Source: Cornus controversa (lineage: Eukaryota; Streptophyta; Magnoliopsida; Cornales; Cornaceae). Taken from it: DNA of 64,000 nucleotides. The position numbers were made by a program, and so were the translations under genes. The DNA is taken from contig CM048853.1 of assembly GCA_026545225.1 (NCBI GenBank), positions 40,688,755 to 40,752,754 on the forward strand. Reading direction: 5' to 3'. Positions 58,740-64,000 of the stretch are shown piece after piece. Below the pieces are notes generated by a model, which saw nothing but the letters and a program-made list of their open reading frames with translations, was not told where the DNA came from and ran no database searches. Position 1 is the first letter of the stretch. Each line of letters opens with the position of its first letter.

Positions 58740-59445
58740 ATTAGTGTTGGGTTGGCTCAAATTTCTATTGTGATTAGGTTTCTATTATAGAGTTGTATCT
58801 TATTAGGTAATTTCTTAGTAGGCAAGTCTTAGTTTCAAGAAAGGAAAGTTCTTGTTAAACAAGTCTTGGGCTCTAAGGAATTGTGATCCTTGTCCACCAA
58901 GGAATTGGGTCTTGGACTCTATAAATAGTTACCTATGTTATAAGTTGAGACGAGATGAGAAGAAAAGAGCCAATACTCTCATTAAATTTGAAAGGTCACT
59001 CTCATTATTTTGAGAGGGCAACTCTTGTGTAGAGGAAATACTCTCATTGTTATTGAGGACACTTAGAGAGAGAATTCTTATTTAGAATTTGTGATTTCCT
59101 TTTGAGTGAGATTGGGTGTATAAGGGTTAAGGGTTGAGAGTTGAGCGTACTCTTGATACAATTCTTCAACTTGTACTATTACAATCTATATAGTGAAATC
59201 GGCATCTCCGTGGACGTAAGCTTGTTTAGCCGAACCACGTATAATTCTTGGTGTGTTCTTCCAAATTTCTTCATGCTTGTTTACTTATCATTACATCGTA
59301 ATATTTGGCGGTTCGTGATTAAGGGCTTGTTTCTAAGCAAATTGGTATCAGAGCTTCAAGGTGCACACAAGGTGTCTGATAAAAGTCTTGTCTAGATTTT
59401 TCTTCATAATACGGGTGTTGTTCGTCTTGGGCACTTGTGACAATC

Positions 59446-59619
59446 ATGATCGGTAATATTGTCACACAGTACAAGGTGGAGAGATTTGATGGTAAGAGTA
59501 GCTTTACCCTATGGCAATGGAGGGTGAAGGAAATCCTAATTCAACAAAGCTTAGCGCGGGCGTTGAAAGGGAAGGATGGAAAACCGAAAAAATGTCAATT
59601 GATTATTGGCAGGATATAG
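59446..59619 (+). pseudogene. gag N-terminal remnant of copia element 1
   Basis: Begins at an ATG (MIGNIVTQYKVERFDGKSSF) and continues TLWQWRVKEILIQQSLARAL, matching the N-terminus of copia gag (FdG.nF..W...mk..L). It then ends in stops after KKCQLIIGRI. Element 2 has a more decayed version near 62185-62340. Confidence 0.75.
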
Positions 59620-59689
59620 AGTCAAGGTGTGTTAGCACTATTTGACTTTGTATTGGGATGTTCTCGCAATTTAAAAAGGTGACACTCTT

Positions 59690-60013
59690 ACTCAACATGA
59701 GTGGTTTTTAGATTCACCCAAGTTGCGGTGTAATTTAATTTCCTTGAGCCGGTTGGACTCCATAGGCTGCAAGTGCTCCATTGCACGGGGAGTTATGAAG
59801 ATCACCAAGGGCTGCATGGTATTAATGCGAGGAGAACAGAGTGGAGATTTGTACTGTCTGGTGGGGAGTGCTAATAACATTCAAACTTCGATTGTGGGTA
59901 GGAAACAGGGTGCACATGGTAACAAGATCTTGAGACGTGTTTCGTTTGATTTATCAAAGACACGGGTTGCACATTTCCGGACAGACGAGGGTGAGATGAA
60001 AGTTCCTGCTTAG
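59690..60013 (+). pseudogene. Fused protease-edge / gag-pre-integrase remnant, copia element 1
   Basis: Reads HEWFLDS, where a copia protease would continue into its GAS active site. It jumps instead to PKLRCNLISLSRLDSIGCKC, the start of the gag-pre-integrase domain, then GVMKITKGCMVLMRGEQ and GDLYCLVGSAN, ending TDEGEMKVPA and a stop. The jump is identical in element 2 and marks the ancestral internal deletion. Confidence 0.8.
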
Positions 60014-60809
60014 AGAAGGGTTGCGTCGAAGCCCCTTTCCAAAGTCACTTAATAGTGTTGACTTGATACAGCTACATGAATACATTGGTCGTGTGGATCA
60101 AATGGGAGTATTGTTTCATACTTGATTCGGCTTATGTAGCTGGAATTTGAAAGACCAATGGATCGTTTGTGGATTTGCAGACGAGAGTCTCATGTATTGA
60201 AGACTTGTCAAAAAATTTACCAAGGGGGAGATTTGTTGGGTTTCTATTATAGAGTTGTATCCTATTAGGTAATTTCTTAGTAGGCAAGTCTTGGTCTCAA
60301 GGAAAGAAAGTTCTTGTTAGGTAAGTCTTGGGCTTTAAGGAATTATAATCCTTGTCCACCAAGGAATTGGGTTTTGGACTCTATAAATAGTTACATATGT
60401 TATGGGTTAAGACGAGATGAGAAGAAATGAGGCAATACTCTCATTGTATTTGAGAGGTCACTCTCATTGTTTTGAGAGGGCAACTCTTGCGTAGAGGTAA
60501 TACTCTCATTGTTATTGAGAGGACACTTAGAGAGAGAATTCTTGTTTAGAATTTGTGATTTCCTTTTGAGTGAGATTAGGTGTATAAGGGTTTAAGGGTT
60601 GAGAGTTGAGCGTACTCTTGATACAATTCTTCAACTTGTACTGTTACAATCTATATAGTAAAATCGGGCTCCCCGTAGACTTAGGCTTATTTAGCCGAAC
60701 CACGTATAATTCTTAGTGTGTTCTTGCAAATTTTTTCGTACTTGTTTACTTATCATCACATCGTAATATTTGGTGGTTCGTGATTGGGGGCTTGTTTCTC
60801 AACAATTAG

Positions 60810-61476
60810 CTTCGTCTATCTAATTTAATGGTGGCATAAAAGCAGCAATTCGTGAGGACGAGCATAGTCCAGAGCAAGCTCAAGTGTTCCACAGAACATC
60901 TTCTTCCATACATTCTGCTATGAGAGTCGTTAATATTCAAGCCAAGTTTAGCTTGATGAGATCCCTTAATTTTGGAAATGGATTAACCCCAACATTCTTG
61001 AAAAACGAGGGATAAGAGACAACTAACAAGGAACTTGAGTGACTCACCCAAATTCTTGAGCCAAGCCATCACACTCGTTATATGAAAAAGTTGACCAAGA
61101 AACCTAAGGTTCTATCCTACACACAACCCTATGCTACTACAGCCTCACTCAAGCTCCAACATGTTTTCATATAAGCGACATTGATTAGCAAGTATATTCC
61201 TATTCTGAACAAAATAAAAATCGTCAAATCACAATATCTTTTTGCTATAGTAAGTATTGAAATTTTGTTCCTCCTTTTCTCCCTATTGAATAAAGCGTTG
61301 CAAGGTAGCTCAGTCTCTCAAGTTTCTTACTAAGTTCACCAAACTAGAAGTGAAATAAAACAATCTACATGACAAATATAAAACTCAATATAATGGTAAC
61401 TTACATTAATTCAAAATAAAATAGTGACAGAGAGATAATTTGAGATGCAACATTACACACCACAGTAACTTGAAAA
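60810..61476. other. Spacer between the two copia elements
   Basis: Single-copy sequence in this window. The minus strand near 60840-60930 reads VWKKMFCGTLELALDYARPH, then ELLLLCHH and a stop, which could be the last exon of an unknown gene. Splice structure upstream is not convincing, so no gene is called. Confidence 0.35.
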
Positions 61477-61481
61477 TTATC

Positions 61482-63868
61482 TGTTGGGTTGGCTCAAATT
61501 CCTATTGTGATTAGGTTTCTATTATAGAGTTGCATCTTATTAGGTAATTTCTTAGTAGGCAAGTCTTGATCTCAAGGAAGGAAAGTACTTGTTAGACAAG
61601 TCTTGGGTTCTAAGAAATTGTAATCCTTGTCCGCCAAGGAATTGGGTTTTGGACTCTATAAATAGTTACCTATATTATAGGTTGAGACGAGTGAGAAGAA
61701 AAGAGGCAATACTCTCGTTGTATTTGAGAGGTCACTCTCATTGTTTTGAGTGGGCAACTTTTGCGTAGAGGTAATACTCTCATTGTTACTGAGAGGACAC
61801 TTAGAGAGAGAATTATTGTTTAGAATTTGTGATTTTCTTTTGAGTGAGATTGGATGTACAAGGGTTAAGGGTTGAGAGTTGAGTGTAGTCTTGATACAAT
61901 CTTTCAACTTGTACTATTACAATCTATATAGTGAAATCGGCCTCTCCATGGACGTAAGCTTGTTTAGCCCAACCACGTATAATTCTTGGTGTGTTCTTGC
62001 AAATTTCTTCGTGCTTGTTTAATTATCATCACATTGTAATATTTGGTGGTACATGATTGAGGCTTATTTCTCAACAAATTGGTATCAGAGCTTCAAGGTT
62101 CACACAAGGTGTTTGATAAAAATCTTGTTTAAAGTTTTTCTTCATAACACAGGTGTTGTTCGTCTTGGGTACTTGTGACAATCATGGTCAGTAATATTGC
62201 AACACAATACAAGGTAGAGATTTGATGGTAAGGATAACTTCACCCTATAGCAAGGAAGGATAAAGGACAGCCTAGTTCAACAAGGCTTAGCATGGGCGTT
62301 GAAAGGAAATGATGGAAAACTGAAAAAAAATGTAAGTTGATGATTGACAAGACATAGAGTCAAGGTGTGTTAGCACTATTCAACTCTGTATTGGGGATGT
62401 TCTCACAATTTACAAAGGTGACACTCTTACTCAACATGAGTGGTTTTTAGATTCACCCAAGTTGCGGTGTAATCTAATTTCCTTGAGCCGGTTGGACTCC
62501 ATGGGCTGCAAGTGCTCCATTGCAGGAGGAGTCATGAAGATCACCAAGGGCTGCATGGTATTAATGCGAGGAGAACTGAGTGGAGGTTTGTATCGTCTGG
62601 TGGGGAGTGCCAATGGCACTCAGACTTCGATTGTGGATAAGAAACGGGGTGCACATGGTAACAAGATCTTGAGATGTGTCTCGTTTGATTTATCGAAGAC
62701 ACGGGCTGCACGTTTTCAGACAGATGAGGGTGAGATGAAAGTTCCTGCTTAGAGAAAGGTTACATTGAAGCCCCCTTCCAAAGTCACATGATAGTGTTGA
62801 CTTGATACAGTTGCATGAATATATTGGCCGTGTGGATCAAGGGGAGTATTGTTTCATACTTGATTCGGCTTATATAGCTAGAGCTTGAAAGGCCAATGGA
62901 TCATTTGTGGATTTGTAGACGGGAGTCTTGTGTATTGAAGACTTGTCAAAAAAATTTGCCAAGGGGAAGATTTGTTGGGTTGGCTTAAATTCCTATTGTG
63001 ATTAGGTTTCTATTATAGAGTTGTATCTTATTAGGTAATTTCTTAGTAGGCAAGTCTTGGTCTCAAGAAAGGAAAGTACTTGTTAGGCAAGTCTTGGGCT
63101 CTAAGGAATTGTAATCCTTATCCACCAAGGAATTGGGTTTTGGACTCTATAAATAGTTACCTATGTTATAGGTTGAGACGAGTGAGAAGAAAAGAAGCAA
63201 TACTCTTATTGTATTTGAGAGGTCACTCTCATTGTTTTGAAGACTTGTCAAAAAATTTTGCCAAGGGAGAGATTTGTTGAGTTAGCTCAAATTCCTATTG
63301 TGATTAGGTTTCTATTATAGAGTGTATCTTATTAGGTAATTTCTTAGTAGGCAATTCTTGGTCTCAAGGAAGGAAAGTACTTGTTTGGCAAGTGTTGGGC
63401 TCTAAGGAATTGTAATCCTTGTCTACCAAGGAATTGGGTTTTGGACTCTATAAATAGTTACCTATGTTATAGGTTGAGACGAATGAGAAGAAAAGAGGCA
63501 AGACTCTCATTGTATTTGAGAGGTCACTCCCATTGTTTTGAGAGGGCAACTCTTGCTTAAAGGTAATACTCTCATTGTTATTGAGAGGACACTTAGAGAG
63601 ATAATTCTTATTTAGAATTTGTGATTTCCTTTTGAGTGAGATTGGGTGTATAAGGGTTAAGGGTTGAGAGTTTAGTGTACTCTTGATACAATCTTTCAAC
63701 CTATATTGTTACAATCTATACAATGAATCGGGCTCTCTGTGGACGTAGGCTTGTTTAGCCGAACCACATATAATTTTTGGTGTGTTCCTTGCAAATTTCT
63801 TCGTACTTGTTTACTTATCATCACATCACAATATTTGGTGGTACATGATTGAGGCTTATTTCTCAACA
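61482..63868 (+). mobile_element. Non-autonomous Ty1/copia element 2, with an extra partial LTR
   Basis: Same family as element 1. 5' LTR 61482-62076, primer-binding site TGGTATCAGAGC at 62080-62091, internal region to 62972, and target duplications TTATC (61477-61481 and 63869-63873). The 3' side is unusual. LTR sequence starts at 62973, breaks off at about 63239, is followed by 35 bp copied from the internal 3' end (AGACTTGTCAAAAA to the polypurine tract), and then a complete LTR runs 63275-63868. The element therefore has two full LTRs plus one 267-bp partial LTR. It encodes no enzymes. Confidence 0.92.
62429..62752 (+). pseudogene. Fused protease-edge / gag-pre-integrase remnant, copia element 2
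   Basis: Same junction as element 1 (WFLDS joined to PKLRCNLISLSRLDS) and about 90 percent alike across the 108-residue stretch by eye. It ends TDEGEMKVPA plus stop. Conservation of this frame in two copies with different insertion sites shows common descent, not necessarily selection. Confidence 0.8.
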
Positions 63869-64000
63869 TTATCTATTAAAATAAGAAAACAATTTACGGG
63901 TATCAATGGCGGAAGGATAGACAAACTTGTGTCAGAAAGGTATAGTCATCAACATCTAGCAGTTTAAAGTCATCACAAACCACACTATATTGAGTTTTTT

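Larger units (their letters stand above)
58745..60804 (+). mobile_element. Non-autonomous Ty1/copia element 1 (2.06 kb, intact ends)
   Basis: 5' LTR 58745-59339 and 3' LTR 60234-60804, with ATTAG target duplications (58740-58744 and 60805-60809). The primer-binding site TGGTATCAGAGC (initiator Met tRNA) is at 59343-59354 and a polypurine tract (CCAAGGGGGAGATT) precedes the 3' LTR. The internal region is only about 0.9 kb: a gag start and a gag-pre-integrase scrap, with no protease active site, RT, RNase H or integrase. The LTRs carry a TATA box (CTATAAATAG near 58920) and are clearly alike, but the 3' LTR lacks about 28 bp near its start. Proteins for movement would have to come from a full-length relative. 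Confidence 0.92.

Overview
The window is AT-rich, intron-containing, repeat-dense nuclear DNA from a flowering plant, most likely a eudicot. The evidence is an AP2/ERF transcription factor, a RALF-type peptide, a seven-exon calcium/calmodulin-dependent kinase (CCaMK), Ty3/gypsy and Ty1/copia LTR elements, an Au-like SINE, 5S-rRNA-derived (Cassandra-like) sequence and hAT-type MITEs. An intact CCaMK points to a lineage that keeps arbuscular-mycorrhizal or root-nodule symbiosis. The species cannot be named from the sequence.

Only three intact protein genes are supported. An intronless ERF109/RRTF1-like group X ERF lies at 5716-6465 (+). A small secreted RALF-like peptide lies at 30504-30785 (-). 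CCaMK lies at 47820-50798 (+), with seven exons joining to a 518-residue protein that carries the kinase, the autoinhibitory/calmodulin-binding region and three EF hands. These genes look independent and form no cluster.

The rest is mobile or duplicated DNA. At 1-840 there is a foldback repeat. At 8024-19482 (-) there is a decayed Tat-type gypsy element with gag, protease, RT/RNase H and integrase on the minus strand, a 42-bp hairpin-like minisatellite, and an antisense gene (Transposase_28-like) on the plus strand. That antisense gene is split by a solo LTR, which is itself split by an inverted relative with its own target-site duplication. At 20-25 kb there is an Au-like SINE, a LINE reverse-transcriptase relic and a 279-bp tandem triplication. 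At 26.5-27.5 kb two 114-bp hAT MITEs were copied by tandem duplication inside a larger TIR element. At 29-32.5 kb local duplications flank the RALF gene. At 33.7-39.3 kb there is a hAT-like element and a probable solo gypsy LTR. At 40.4-41.2 kb a broken ABCB transporter fragment lies beside repeats. At 43.8-45.2 kb there is a cluster of Cassandra/5S-derived sequence. At 54 kb there is a SINE with an intact target-site duplication. At 58.7-63.9 kb two complete insertions of a small non-autonomous copia family share one internal deletion.

The most unusual items are the non-autonomous copia family (including an extra partial LTR in one copy), the datable nesting inside the Tat antisense gene, the 49-bp repeats upstream of the RALF gene, and the duplicated RALF flanks that lack the gene. 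I found no CRISPR array, operon, tRNA gene or functional rRNA gene.
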